From assembly GCF_002878395.1 (NCBI RefSeq), contig NW_025856392.1, positions 335,718-399,717 of the forward strand: a DNA stretch of 64,000 bases, written 5' to 3'. Every line of letters starts with the position of its first letter. The stretch's first letter is position 1. Source of the stretch: Capsicum annuum (taxonomy: Eukaryota > Streptophyta > Magnoliopsida > Solanales > Solanaceae). Below, one piece after another: positions 44,244 through 55,236 of this stretch. Below the pieces are notes generated by a model. It saw only the letters and a list, made by a program, of their open reading frames with translations. It had not been told where the DNA came from and did not search any database. The position numbers were made by a program, and so were the translations under genes.

Positions 44244-45380
44244 TATGGCGATTGCATGAAGATGCCACGCAAATGTAGAATCACAATCGCGACCAGGAGA
44301 TGGTGATCGTGAATGACTAGGATTTGAGGGGTAGATTTAGAATTTCACAAAGATGAGTCCTAAAATACAAAAGGCTAAACCCTTTCACAATTTCAGCACC
44401 TTTTAGCTAATTTTCCCATTTTGGAGAGAGAATAACAACTTTGTAAGTGAGAATCAAGTTATGGAGTGTACCTAAGAGATAATTTATCTTTGTTTATTGA
44501 ACTTGAATTTGTAGATTTTACTTATTTTACTTTTCAATGGATGAGTTGAATGCCAATTTGGGTATATATCCTCTATTTACTTTCATCGGTAGCAAAATTC
44601 ATATCTTGAGGTTATGTATGTTTAGGTGGTGGATAATGTGTGGGTGTTAAATGATAGTCTAATTAACAAGTTACTTGTTTTGGGTTGGACTTTTACTCCA
44701 AGTTTGAATTGAGAATTGTGAGTGAAAACCCCAATTGCTTAAGGATCCCATATCATCCTTGAAAGAGGGATGTGGGTGAGGGATATTTGTGAACAACAAC
44801 TTGAATTCGCTTAATTCTTAACATCATCTTAGAAATAAAGATGCTAGTTTGAGGTAATGGATTGGTGAACTTGTCACGCTCATGAGGTGTTTTGGTGTGC
44901 ACACAAGTGTTTGGTAAAATACACGAATGAGTTCCTTGATAGTTTTTCCATGTTTAAAGGGCAGGATTGAGTGTTTAGGAATTGTGTTTCATATTTTTAG
45001 TGTCATTTACATGTTATGAACACAAATTGGTATAAATATTTTCAGTTTTGGTCGGGATCATTCTAAGCATGCAACTTCAGGTACCGCGATAGCATTTGCC
45101 AGACTACGATTGCGATAGCGTGATCACGATCTAGCAACTCGCAAGTGCGAGGCCTAAGGCCTGTTTGATAGTCTTCTCAAGTTTTGTGATCATAATCCAA
45201 GTGGATGTGATTGTGATATCTGAGGTCTTCTAGACAGGCCTGTAAAAAATCCTAAACCCTTATTATAGGCCCAAATTTGACCCATATACCATTTCTTTAG
45301 CTTAATTAAGTCACATAGCATTGTTTTCACAGTATAGTAAGTTCTTTGTTTGTTTTGTTTTTCAGGTTTTAAAGCTGAAG
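44244..45380 (+). other. Diverged LTR-like sequence upstream of the transposon-like ORF
   Basis: Non-coding. It has faint resemblance to the E2 LTR (ATCGTGAATGA, TTTGTTTATTGAA, ATCATCCTTGAAAGAGG, CATCTTAGAAATAAAGATGC), and from 45070 it carries CGCGATAGC / GCGTGATCACGATC words. The last 40 bases, ending TTTTGTTTTTCAGG, look like the intron-like leader that I recall before putative plant transposon ORFs. Confidence 0.4.
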
Positions 45381-46386
45381 ATGGCAACATATGATCAAAC
45401 TCACTTCATGTCCACTAAGTGTCAGACTGTCTACTATCAGGACCTTGCTAGGAGCAAGTTCTCCTTGAGAGAGACATAGCAATGGAACTAGTGGTTGAAA
45501 AGCTCCCTACTTTCTATGAAAGGTTGGTGGCCACAGGTTAGAGATACTTTTCCCCAGATCTTTGTCGGGCCAATAAACAATGGGTTGGAGTATTATACGA
45601 AAATCTTATTATAGTGAAAATCTCCAACCCAGTTATGAGAATTGGGACAAGGAAGTTCATTTCGGGGCCGAATAGATCAATGAATTCTCTGGGCATTCGG
45701 ATGTCGATATGGAAGGGTACGAGGCTAAGAACTGTGCCCCCGAAAGCTGTTTAGATGCTTAGTTATTCCCGGGAAGAGAAGTCTCATGTTCAGTACAATA
45801 ACAGAAATAACAATGAATGTGTTCATGGGCGAGGCTCTAATTTGGTTAACCATCATATGTAGTCATGTCTCACCTACTACCAACATGACTCATATCTCTG
45901 TTATGAGAGCCTAGATGGTAGCTTGCCTTATGGATAATATTCCTTTGAATGTTGGATGCTTTGTGCTTTTGAATATCTAGCATTTTAAGAACAAAGGCGG
46001 CCCCATGCTCTTATTTCCATTCTTGATAACTAGCAAGACGGCTGAAGTTGAGTAGTATTCGAGGGACAATTAGATATCCCCAAAGAAACCCATTTACCTA
46101 TTGAAGATACTGGGATGGGCGCACTTTCAAAGAGAAAAAAGAGAAAGATTGGTTTGGGTAAATCATGGATGATGTTGTCTCTTGCAAGCCATTTTTGGTA
46201 GGTCCATTCGAGGAACTCTCTAGTTAGATGCGGATAGTGAAATAATTGGTGTCTAATATACCTTAGGTGTCGGGAGAACCTTCTACCACTCACCACTCTT
46301 ATGTTGTCAATACTAATTATGAGAGGTCTCTTGAGGATCAGAGAGAGTAGGGAGCTACTATTTCCAGGCTTGATCAGGCCTACTCT
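45381..46386 (+). pseudogene. Putative plant transposon protein remnant, 5' part
   Basis: A decayed plus-strand frame starting MATYDQTHFMSTKCQ. Later pieces match what I know of the 'putative plant transposon protein' (Transposase_32-like) family: a VGVLYENLIIVKISNPV block (family ..REFYANL..), GTRKFISGPNRSMNSLGI (family ..VRGK-V-FSP-AIN-LG), and after a shift MDNIPLNVGCFVLLNI and MLLFPFLIT (family ..G--INVG--I, LPFPCLIT). The function of the family is unknown; it accompanies LTR-type repeats in dicots. The frame is broken by stops and shifts, and at 46386 by element G2. It resumes in frame at 54232. The family call is from memory and moderate. Confidence 0.5.
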
Positions 46387-46890
46387 TGATATGACCCGAA
46401 ATTGGTCCATGTCGTATGGACATCTGAAGACCAACATGGACCAGAGATTACCCCGTTAACCCAACCTAACCATCGCCCCAATCCACAAGTATCATATGAA
46501 CTCCGACCATCAATCAAGATAGCGGAAACAAAACTAATATCATAACTTAGACAACGTTTAAGCATTTGATTTACGTCAACTTACCCAATTCCATAGCCAT
46601 CAACAATGCCTATACACAAATTTGATCTCTATATATGTCGGGACAAGCCCCCGACCATAGCCAAACCAAGTCTAGAGAAGTCAACGACCAATGATAAGAG
46701 ACTGTGAAATGCAAGCCTTCTGAAGTAGGAAAGATCACCACTTCAAATTCAACACACAAACCGCTTTGATCACCTAGTCACTATGTAGGAAGAGAAAAAA
46801 AAGCTACGACCCGTATGTCATGTTGAGACATAGCGTCCAGAGATGGTTAGAGGTTGGAATTCTAGGATGTAACTCAAGGATATCGAGAAA
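46387..46890 (-). mobile_element. Truncated 3' LTR of G2
   Basis: About 500 bases matching 51855-52375 of the 5' LTR; the remaining 1.9 kb is deleted, so chromodomain sequence follows at about 46890. Landmarks are GGGACAAGCCCCCGACCATA and the CACTTC..CAACACACAAACC block. Confidence 0.8.
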
Positions 46891-47360
46891 ATAAATCAAA
46901 CTGAGAATATTAACACATACCTAAAGCACAGGTTTCTAGATTGGAAAAAAAATGTGGATACTTGGACTTCATGTCCTCTTTCGCCTCCTAAGTAGGTTTC
47001 TCGGACTTTTGGTTCATCCATAGAACCTTCATCAAAGCCACCTCTACCAAAACCACCTCTTTCATTCAAAACTAGAGAACTTGCCAATCCAAGATCCTCA
47101 CCGGGACCTCCTCATAGGATAAAGAGTCCAAAACAAAAACATCCCTCAAAGGGACAACTGTCGAAGGATCACCCACATATTTACGCATTATAGAGACATG
47201 AAAAATGGGTGGATAGAGTTCAAACTAGAATGCAACTCCAACTCATAGGCAACATTTCCAACCCTCTTCAAAATCAAGTAGGGAACAATATAACGGGGGA
47301 TAAGTTTCCCTTTCTTACTAAATCGCATCACTCTTTACATGGGAGACACCTTCAAGAATA
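46891..47360 (-). pseudogene. Integrase C-terminus and chromodomain (G2)
   Basis: The chromodomain steers chromovirus integration towards histone-marked chromatin. On the minus strand the integrase tail reads LIPRYIVPYLILKRVGNVAY-like, then HPFFMSL. The chromodomain follows near 47085-46935 as KVLWMNQKSEKPT, a TAG, EAKEDMKSKYPHFF; the usual form is KVLWRNQ..EEATWE..EDMKSKYPHLF. The TAG (about 47000) stands at the invariant Trp codon, a G-to-A change. Its presence identifies a Tekay/Del-type chromovirus. A minus frame in another phase (46896-47087) is a shadow. Confidence 0.78.
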
Positions 47361-48260
47361 CCCAATCGGTAACATTAAACTCCAAATATCTATGCCTAAC
47401 ATCTGCATAGTACTTTTAATGACTTTGAGCGGTTTTAAACCTATCACAAAGCACCTTTACCTTCACTAAGGCTTGTTGAATCAAATCAGGCCCAAGAAAC
47501 TTACCCTCATCGACTTCATACCGCCCAATAAGAGACCAACATCTCCTACCATACAATACCTCAAAAGGGGTCATGCCAATGCTAGAGTGGTAACTATTGT
47601 TATAGGCAAATTCGATCAAAGGCATATGGTCTTACCAACTACCACCATAATCAATCACACAAGCACGCAATATATCTTCCAATGTTTTGATAGTCGTCTA
47701 TGCTTGTGCATCCATCTGCGGGTGGAAATCGGTACTAAGTCACACCTTAGTCCTCAAACCCTTTTGAAATGACTTCCAAAAGTGAGATGAGAATGGAGTA
47801 CCTCGATCCAATATGATAGAAACTGTACCACCATGCAATTTTACAATCTCCGTAAGATATAACTTATTATAATCCTCAATCGAGTACTTAGTCCTCACTG
47901 GCTAAAGTGACCAGATTTGGTCATCATATATACAATAACCCAAATAGAATCACATTGATTCTGACATTAGAGAGACTGGCAACGAAATCCATATTAATCA
48001 CCTCCCACTTCCATTGGGGCAATGCAATCTCTTGGTATGAACCTCCAGTCCTCATTTATTTACATTTTACTTGTTGATACACCATACAGTTAGAAACATC
48101 TTGCTTCATACTACTCCACCAACAGAACTCCTAAAGATCATGATACATCTTCTTAGAACCGGGATGAATAGCATAACGAGATCCATGTGCCTCGTCCATA
48201 ATCCTTTCCCTTCATCCATCGACATCAAGAATGGGTAGCCTACCTTGGTACCTCAAGATA
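47361..48260 (-). pseudogene. Integrase core and zinc region (G2)
   Basis: Minus frame 47416-47625 contains MPLIEFAYNNSYHSSIGMTP, FEVLYGRRCWSLIGRYEVDE and VKVLCDRFKTAQSH, the segment after the third catalytic residue. Upstream (47650-48050) fragments correspond to SVIVYMMTKSGHF-, ISIILDRGTPFSSHFW- and the FHPQMDAQA-type region with shifts between. At 48060-48200 the HHCC finger is read as a MYHDL-EFCWWSSMKQDVSN-like stretch. In-frame stops make it inactive. Confidence 0.8.
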
Positions 48261-48399
48261 CCATCACCACCAATCACAAGGTCAATAATCTTTTGTTAAC
48301 CCATGTTACTCTTAATCATCATCAATTCGGGATCTAAAATTTGTTTTTCCCTTATCTCCAGAACAAAAGATGATTGTGATACTTGATGCATAAATACAC

Positions 48400-48960
48400 C
48401 ACCTTCCTCCAAGTGTATAAGACGAACTCTAAGATTAGCAAAACGATGAATGTACTTCACCAACTCCTACTTATCCTTATCCACATAGACTAAACTCCCC
48501 ATGATAATATGCTAAGAGCATTAGCAAGTACGTTATCTTTACCTCGATGGTAATGAAGACTCATGTCGAAGTCCTTCAACAACTCAAGCTATCTCCTTTG
48601 CCTTAGATTCAACTCCTTCTGAGTAAATACATACTGAAGACTCTTATGATCAGAAAATATGTCCACATGAACCCCATAAAGAAAGTGATGCCAAATCTTC
48701 AAGGCAAATACCACTGCTAACATTTCCAAGTCAAGAGTGGGGTAGTTCTTCTCATGAACCTTCAATTGCCTAGAAGTATAGGACACGACCCTACTATGCT
48801 GCATCAATACATAACCAAGCCCAATATGAGAAGCATCACAATACACTACAAAACCATCATTACCCTCAGAAAAGGTCAAAATTGGAGCTGAAGTCAATTT
48901 ATCTTTCAACTTTTCAAAACTACCCTCACACGCACCTGACCATAAGAACTTGACCCTTTT
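48400..48960 (-). pseudogene. RNase H domain (G2)
   Basis: The minus frame 48589-48909 is 106 residues of well-kept Gypsy RNase [21 protein letters not shown] then [53 protein letters not shown] and [20 protein letters not shown]. The acidic residues of VYCDAS, DLEM and SDH are present, so this module is the least damaged in G2. The frame ends in the DALS linker region at about 48500. Confidence 0.9.
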
Positions 48961-49780
48961 CTAGGTCAACTTGGTTAATGGAGCAGATATTATTGAAAAA
49001 CACTCCACAAATCTCCTAGTAACTGGCTAGACCCAAGAAGCTCTGAATATCGGTTAGAGTTTCAGGTCTAGGACATTTCTAACATTCGTAACCTTTTATG
49101 CATCTACCATGATCCCTTCACTAGAGATGACATGACCAAGAAAAGTCACGGCCTTCAACCAAAACTCTAACTTAGAGAACTTGGCACATAGGTAATGCTT
49201 TTTCAAAATTTGTATTACGGAACAGAGTTGATCGACTTGATCTGCCTAGCTTTTGATGTAAACCAAGATGTCATCAATAAAGACAATAACAAACAAGTCC
49301 AAGAACGGATGGAAGACACTATTCATCAAATCCATAAATATCGTGGGGGTATTGGTCAACCCAAAGCACATAATTAGGAACTTATAGTGACCATACTGGA
49401 ATCCAAAGGCAGTCTTAGGGATATCCACTTCCCTAATTTTAATCCAATGTTACCCTGACATAAGATCAATCTTAGAGAAATATTTCACACCTTGAAGTTG
49501 ATCAAACAAATCATCAATCCTAGAAAGAGGATATTTGTTCGTTATAGTTACTTTGTTTAACTGACAATAATCAATGCACATATGAAAAGAACTATCTTTT
49601 TTATGCATAAACAACATGAGATTACCCAAGAAGACACACTGAGATGGATAAGACCTTTATCTAAAAGGTGCTTTAATTGCTTCTTAAGCTCTTTTAGCTC
49701 CATCGAAGCCATTCTATAAAGAGGTATAGAAATTGGATGAGTGTCTAGAACAAGATTAATCCCAAAATTGATTTCCTATC
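48961..49780 (-). pseudogene. Reverse transcriptase (G2)
   Basis: The minus frame 49246-49428 reads [59 protein letters not shown], with the catalytic FIDD intact. The upstream part is at 49440-49740 ([17 protein letters not shown], [24 protein letters not shown] pieces) and the thumb at 48970-49230 (LCAKFSKLEFWLKAVTFLGH-like). Frameshifts and stops separate the pieces. Confidence 0.87.
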
Positions 49781-49989
49781 GAGAGAAATACAGGAAAGGT
49801 CCATCAAAAAAGACCTCAGGAACATCATAAACCATGAGAACAGATTTTAGAGAAGAACCTTCTGAGTTAGAATCTTTAACTCAAACCAAATGATACAAAC
49901 AACTTTTTGGGATCAACTGCTAGGCCTTAAGATGCGAAATAAATCTCCCCTTATACACTAAAGGACTACTTCCTCTATAATGACCGGCT

Positions 49990-50360
49990 CATTTAGGAAT
50001 TTACACAAGACTTTATGGGATTGACGATCAAAGAAATCATAGCATGAGTGCAACTAATCCATTCCCAGAATAACATCAAAATTAATCATGTCTAACTCTA
50101 TCAAATCTACAAAAGTTTCTCTACTACTGGCAGATACCACACACCCCTATAGACCTTTTTAACAACCACTGAGTCTCCTACCAAGGTAGAAATAGAAAAA
50201 GAAACTGACAAACTCTCAAGACCAAAAACAAGATGCACGCCACAAACTTGGTCACATAAAAAAGATTGGACCCTAGATCAAGCAATCAATACACATCACA
50301 GGAGAAAATTTTCAACATACTCATGACAACATTGGGAGATTCCTATAAATCCTAATGTGT
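49990..50360 (-). pseudogene. Aspartic protease (G2)
   Basis: Minus-strand pieces of the chromovirus protease: a LIA-GPIFFM-TKFVACILFL-like active-site region near 50230-50290, and VVKKVYRGVWYLPVVEKLL, DLIELDMINFDVILGMD at 50060-50170. The equivalent G1 module is 13812-14105. No single open frame spans it. Confidence 0.65.
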
Positions 50361-51650
50361 AGCAAGTGCATACAACTAGTTTTGGCTAGCGTCGGTGCCA
50401 AAAATAAAAGTAGAAACAGAAATAGCACCCTTCAGTGTGAGGGTAGATAAAGTAACAATAAGGGCCCTATTGGCCCAAGAAGCCACTACAGAGGGGCACT
50501 CATGCTGCATATGCCCAATCTGACCAAAAATATAACATCTTTTTCACCCTTTTTAAGACTAACCATGATGATACTGACCATAAAATTTGTAAGGAGGGTA
50601 AGTTGGAGTTGATTGAGCTTCACTAGCCTGGAATTGGGTGCCCTGCGCTTGGAACCTACCAGCAAATTAAGATCGACTATCTCCTGACAACTTTGGGTAA
50701 GGAGCACTAGCCGAGGATAAAGAACATGAACTCCCTCACTTCATCCTTGGCCACTTGCCACCGACGTTTTCACTTTGCTCAAAAGGTCTAAATTTCTTTA
50801 CTTGTCTTTTATAAAATTCAACCTGTTTCTTTTTATCTTCCTACTTTATATACATGACCAACCAATAGTTGTCCATGTCTTTTATAAAGAAAGGTCCCTT
50901 GATCTCAATCACCAACTATCGAGACAATCCCAAAATAAACTTATGCATTCTAGCCCTCATACTAGAAACTATCTCAGAAGCATACCTAAACAACTAATGG
51001 GATTTCAAGGAATACTCTTTGACAGATATCCTCCATAGCTTCAAGTTGATAAACTATTCCACTTTCACTTCCCTCAACTCTTGAAGAAAGAAGCAGTCTA
51101 AGAAGGCCTCAGAGAAACCTTCCCTGACGGTAAAACTATCATTTATACCTCTAGATAATTCCCAACTTTCATACCATTGGTGTGCTACAGCTTTAAATTG
51201 GTAGGAATAAAACTTAATAGCCTTAACCTATGAACCATCCATGATCCAGAATATCTTCTCTATTTCATCAATGAAACTTTGAGAATCCTACTCCACCTTC
51301 GTACCCATAAACATAGGAGGGTGTAACCTTATGAATTAGACAACTCTTGTCGCCTTAAAAGAAATAGTAGACGGAGCACCACACTCTGATTGAGAGGTTA
51401 CCAATTGAGTCAAGAGATTAATAGAGTCATAAATCTCAACATTAGTAGCATCCTTATATGGTGAATAATTAAGAGTGTGACTCTCATTAAAAGGGTTAGT
51501 ACGGACTGGTGAAACACCATGAGCATAGTCATATGTCACATCATTAGCTCGGGTTTAGACTCTAGAAGTTTGATGTTCTCCAACCATAGGGCCCTCAGTT
51601 GGGACAAAAGAGTTTGTCTGAGTGTCAGATCTCCTTGGAGGCATGATCTA
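50361..51650 (-). pseudogene. Gag with worn zinc knuckle (G2)
   Basis: Minus-strand Gag. The zinc knuckle at about 50490-50535 reads KRCYIFGQIGHMQHECPS: C, H and the last C are kept, but the second Cys is Phe (TGT to TTT). Upstream lie basic/Gln-rich linkers, then helices such as SVKEYSLKSHQLF-, ARMHKFILGLSR and QFMDEIEKIFWIM-, PPMFMGTKVE at 50900-51320. The N-terminal part is near 51336-51640. It aligns with the two halves of G1 gag and shows what the uninterrupted site of E1 looks like (51005-51040). Confidence 0.78.
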
Positions 51651-51834
51651 AAAGATGAGCAAAAAGAAATTAATGGAATCCAATACCTTAGACTCTATAG
51701 CTTAAGATAGAAACACAATAAAGGGAAACATTCCTAAATATCGCATAGCCCTTCTTTTATAAGTGTGGCGCACTACACACTATTAAAATATACTCTACTT
51801 GACATGGCTTTATGGATATCAAACTGATCATGAA

Positions 51835-51852
51835 CCTAGGCTGTGATACCAA
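51835..51852 (-). promoter_or_regulatory. Primer-binding site, tRNA-iMet type, G2
   Basis: Minus strand TTGGTATCACAGCCTAGG, one change from TTGGTATCAGAGCCTAGG. Confidence 0.85.
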
Positions 51853-51854
51853 CT

Positions 51855-54226
51855 TAATATAACCCAAAATCGAGTCATGTTGTATGGGCATGTCAAGCCT
51901 AAAATGGATCGAAGATCGCCCCTTAACCTAACCTAACTATCACCCTAATCCACAAGTGTCGAATGAACGCCGACCATAAATCAAGATAGCAGAAACAAAA
52001 CTAGTATCATAACTTAAACAATTTCTAAACATTTAATTTACATCAACTTACTAACTAATATACCCAAGTCCACTTCATCAAAAAATGCCTCTACACAAAT
52101 CTAATGTTAATATATTTTGGGACAAGCCTCCGACAATAGCCAAACCAAGTCTAAATATGTAGCAAACCAAAGATAAGAGACTATGAAATACATGCCTTCA
52201 AAATTAGGAATCTCACCACTTTAAAGTCAATCCACAAACCACTTCGATCAGTCACTGCGCTGGAAGAGAAAAAGAATAACTGGCCTTTATGTAACATGGG
52301 GACTTAGCATCTAGAGATGGATAGTAGTTGGAACACTTTCATGTAACACAAGGATAAGGATAAAATAGAGTCATCAGTAAAATCCAAGTTAAAACATCAT
52401 ACTCAACCATATTTATACAGATAGGCATACACGTAGGTACATAATAGGTTCATAACGTGCCAGAAAGAAACAACACTTAGCAAGTATTCTTGAGGTACTC
52501 AATCACAAGTCATGAAAGGGAGGACTCCGACCTTCCACCCTTATAGATTTATACATTTCTTTTCTTCTTATTCAAGGGACTCTAACCATATGTGCCTTCA
52601 CTAGGAAAAGGACTCTAACCACAGGCCATCTACTTAGGAAAAGGACTCTAACCTCAAGCCATATTAAATAAAGAACTCTAACCAAAGTTTTGCATATTTA
52701 GGAAAGGGACTCCAACCATAAGCCATCTCATTAGGAAAGGTACTTTAACCCAAAGAAATATTATTAGGCAAGGGACTCTAACCAAAAGCCACTATATTTG
52801 GAAAGGGACTTTAACCACAAGTCATCGCGACTATCTTTAGTTGACAATAGAGCTCTAACCCTTTTTCTATAAATCAACATTCATTGAATTCAACACTTAG
52901 GGACTCCAACCCATTTAACCAATTCAACACCATGTATGACCACAGGGTCTTCATGGAAGCATTCGTAAATCAAATACTTTAATAGGCCAATTCTTTAATT
53001 CAATTAATCATCCAATTCAAGTTATGGTCATCAAGAATCTTACTAAACCATTCTTTCTTCATTAGAATTTCGATACCACACTTAGTTCTAAACATAATTC
53101 AAGTTCTATTTCATGTTTAGGGACTTTAACCCCTTTACCCATCAAACCACAAAGTCATCAATTAACTCAATACATGGCTAACAAGGTCTTTGCAATGCCA
53201 TTTAACAACCACTCACACTTAATGGGCCATAGCCCTAGTTCAAAACAACACCAAATTGTGACCAGCTAGTTCTCTTAGACTTTTTTCACAAACACCTTGT
53301 GGGCATGCCTTTACCAAGGCCAAACTCAAAGTAGAAATCATCATTCTTAGAGTTACTAAAGACCCATTTGTTAAACCACAAATAAAAATATCCCACATGT
53401 ACAAATCATTGCCAATATTATGTATAAGTACAAGTCCAAGAAAGAGCAAAAATTACTCATCACTAGGCATAAAAAACCCAAAGCATTTGATTTAAAAATC
53501 ACCATTTAAAAGTAATAATCCATGTTAAAAATACATGATATTTGAGTTAACAATAAGGGAAAGAGTCACATGCCTTAATAGAACTTGATTCAAGGAAGAA
53601 CTTGACTTCTCTTTGCCTCTAGATGAGCACCCCTTCGAACCTAGCCTCCAAATCTTGAAAAATGTGATTGAGATAGTATTTGGATTATTTGATCCACCAA
53701 AAATCTATTTTAGGAGTTTATAATACATTATATAATGAGGGGACTTAAGGGTTTAGGATGGTAAAAATCTATAGATCCCTAGGCTTAAAAGGACAAAAGT
53801 GACTTCCCAGGTGGGTACGACTCACTTAGCTCAACCGTACCCTAGGGTATGAGTGGTACCCTAAATCATACCCTAGGCCTCACCAAAGACCCCTACACTG
53901 ATAAAGGTATGACCATACACTCATGACTCGTACTTAAGGGTACAAATGGTACCCTAAACTTTCTCCACAAACTATACCCAAGACATTTATCTAGGTCAAG
54001 CTCAACACTTTATACGACTAGGTAGTGTACGAATCATACCCTAATATATGACAATAGGGAGGCTAAGCCTTATCTTAGTCAGTGTGTAAACCCCACCACA
54101 CTACCTATCATATGAGAGGGGGTAACTAAGTCCTATCCAAGGGTACGACTAGTATGCTGGAGTCATACCTAGTCCGGAAGCTTCAACTAAGGAAATTTTC
54201 TAAGGTTCCAAAGCCTAGGTGTTTCA
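51855..54226 (-). mobile_element. 5' LTR of G2
   Basis: 2372 bases, from TGAAACACCTAGGCTTTGG (minus strand at 54226) to a decayed TGTCA end at 51855. The same length as the reconstructed G1 LTR. It contains the GGGACTCTAACC array and many GGGTACGA / TCGTACCC words (53810-54160). Confidence 0.88.
52520..52910 (+). repeat. GGGACTCTAACC minisatellite in G2 LTR
   Basis: Eleven or so copies of AAGGGACTCTAACCACAAGCC and variants, spaced about 30-40 bases, with a last stray copy at 53103. More regular than the G1 array. Confidence 0.87.
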
Positions 54227-54231
54227 AATCT

Positions 54232-54485
54232 TCCTTGGTACTGTCACATTAGTCTCTTCAAGAGTCTCACAAAAATATGAGGAGAAGGGTAAAGAAGAGA
54301 GTTAATTTTTTCACTCATATATGGAAAGGGTTGAAGGGCTTATGGAAGGTGTTGAAGACCAAAGAGATACTTCCTTCCGCCAGAGCAGATTTTGATGATG
54401 AGATCCCTTTCTAGTGGTTTGAGGATGATAAAATAGATTTTAATAATGAGGGGGAGCACATGGCTAGTGATACTAGCACTTGATA
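54232..54485 (+). pseudogene. Putative plant transposon protein remnant, 3' part
   Basis: Continuation of the ORF broken by G2. With one target duplication removed the frame passes from the 46386 side into this segment and runs to a TGA at 54483-54485. The readable part includes KKRVNFFTHIWKGLKGLWKV, LKTKEILPSARADFDDEIPF and an acidic end DDKIDFNNEGEHMASDTST. There are two internal TAG codons, one of which (54415) probably stood for Gln or Trp. The acidic C-terminus fits my memory of the family, with moderate certainty. Confidence 0.5.
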
Positions 54486-55170
54486 TAGTTTTAAGGAGCC
54501 CTTAAAATCTTTTTTATGTTTTTGTGATATGTAGTGAGGATAATGCAATATCTTTAGTCAGGGGTTCCCATCTCTGTATTTAGTTTATATTTGACTCTTG
54601 GGTTTGTATTATTGAATTATTTATTTCGATGTGTGTGTTTTATATGACTTGATTTGGGTTGTAATATGACATACCTATGATTTATGGAACTTTGAAGATT
54701 TTTCCCAAATTTTTTCCTTTTACTTTTATGTAGCTTATTTTTTATGGTATCTTATCTTATTCATATCATAATTTAGCCCATTCAGTCGATGGTGCCTACT
54801 GAGTACCTATGGTTTTGGTACTCATACTACACTTTTGTAGCTCTTTGGTTGATTTTCTAGGGTTGATTTAATAAATTAGGTAAGATCTTGGAATCAAAAT
54901 CCCCTTTTTTCCTTCTATTTATCTGTGTTTAGTCTTTCATTTTTGTGATGGATTGTATTTGACTAGTTAGCACTCATAGTTGATCGGTAGCTCTTATACT
55001 AGCATTATGGATTCTTGTAATGGTTGTTTATTTTCTATCTATCTAATTTTTGGCTTTTAGGATATTTTTCACTTAGTTATCCCATTGTATCTAACTCTAG
55101 GCTATGGTTTGGTTTACCTACTGGCAGTATAAGATAGGTTCCATCATGACTCATAAATTAGGTCGTGAAT
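54486..55170 (+). mobile_element. 3' flank of the transposon-like ORF and truncated 5' LTR of G3
   Basis: No coding signal. From about 54690 the sequence matches the closing part of chromovirus LTRs (TACTGAGTACCTATGGTTTT and GGTACTCATACTACACTTTT, as at 63930), ending ATTAGGTCGTGAAT before the G3 primer site. The LTR start is absent; it joins the end of the transposon-like unit somewhere in 54540-54690. Confidence 0.6.
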
Positions 55171-55173
55171 AAT

Positions 55174-55191
55174 TGCTATCAGAGCCTAGGT
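55174..55191 (+). promoter_or_regulatory. Primer-binding site, tRNA-iMet type, G3
   Basis: TGCTATCAGAGCCTAGGT, one or two changes from TGGTATCAGAGCCTAGGT. Confidence 0.85.
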
Positions 55192-55236
55192 TTTATTGAT
55201 ACTATTGGTACAAGATCAAGTCTCTAGTAGAGTTCC

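Larger units (their letters stand above)
46387..54226 (-). mobile_element. Chromovirus G2 (Ty3/Gypsy, Tekay/Del-like)
   Basis: A minus-strand 7.84-kb element of the same family as G1. It starts TGAAACACCTAG at 54226, and the outer 3' end is TGATATGACCCG at 46387. Target duplications are ACTCT (46382-46386) and AATCT (54227-54231), one mismatch. Order on the minus strand: 5' LTR, primer site, gag, protease, RT, RNase H, integrase, chromodomain, truncated 3' LTR. All modules are present but each has stops or shifts. It lies in the transposon-like ORF. Confidence 0.9.

Noticed and set aside
46030..46437. 135-residue minus-strand open frame
   Set aside because: Antisense of the transposon-like ORF and the G2 LTR border; no domain seen.
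47473..47772. 99-residue plus-strand frame in G2
   Set aside because: Antisense of the G2 integrase core, which is recognisable on the minus strand.
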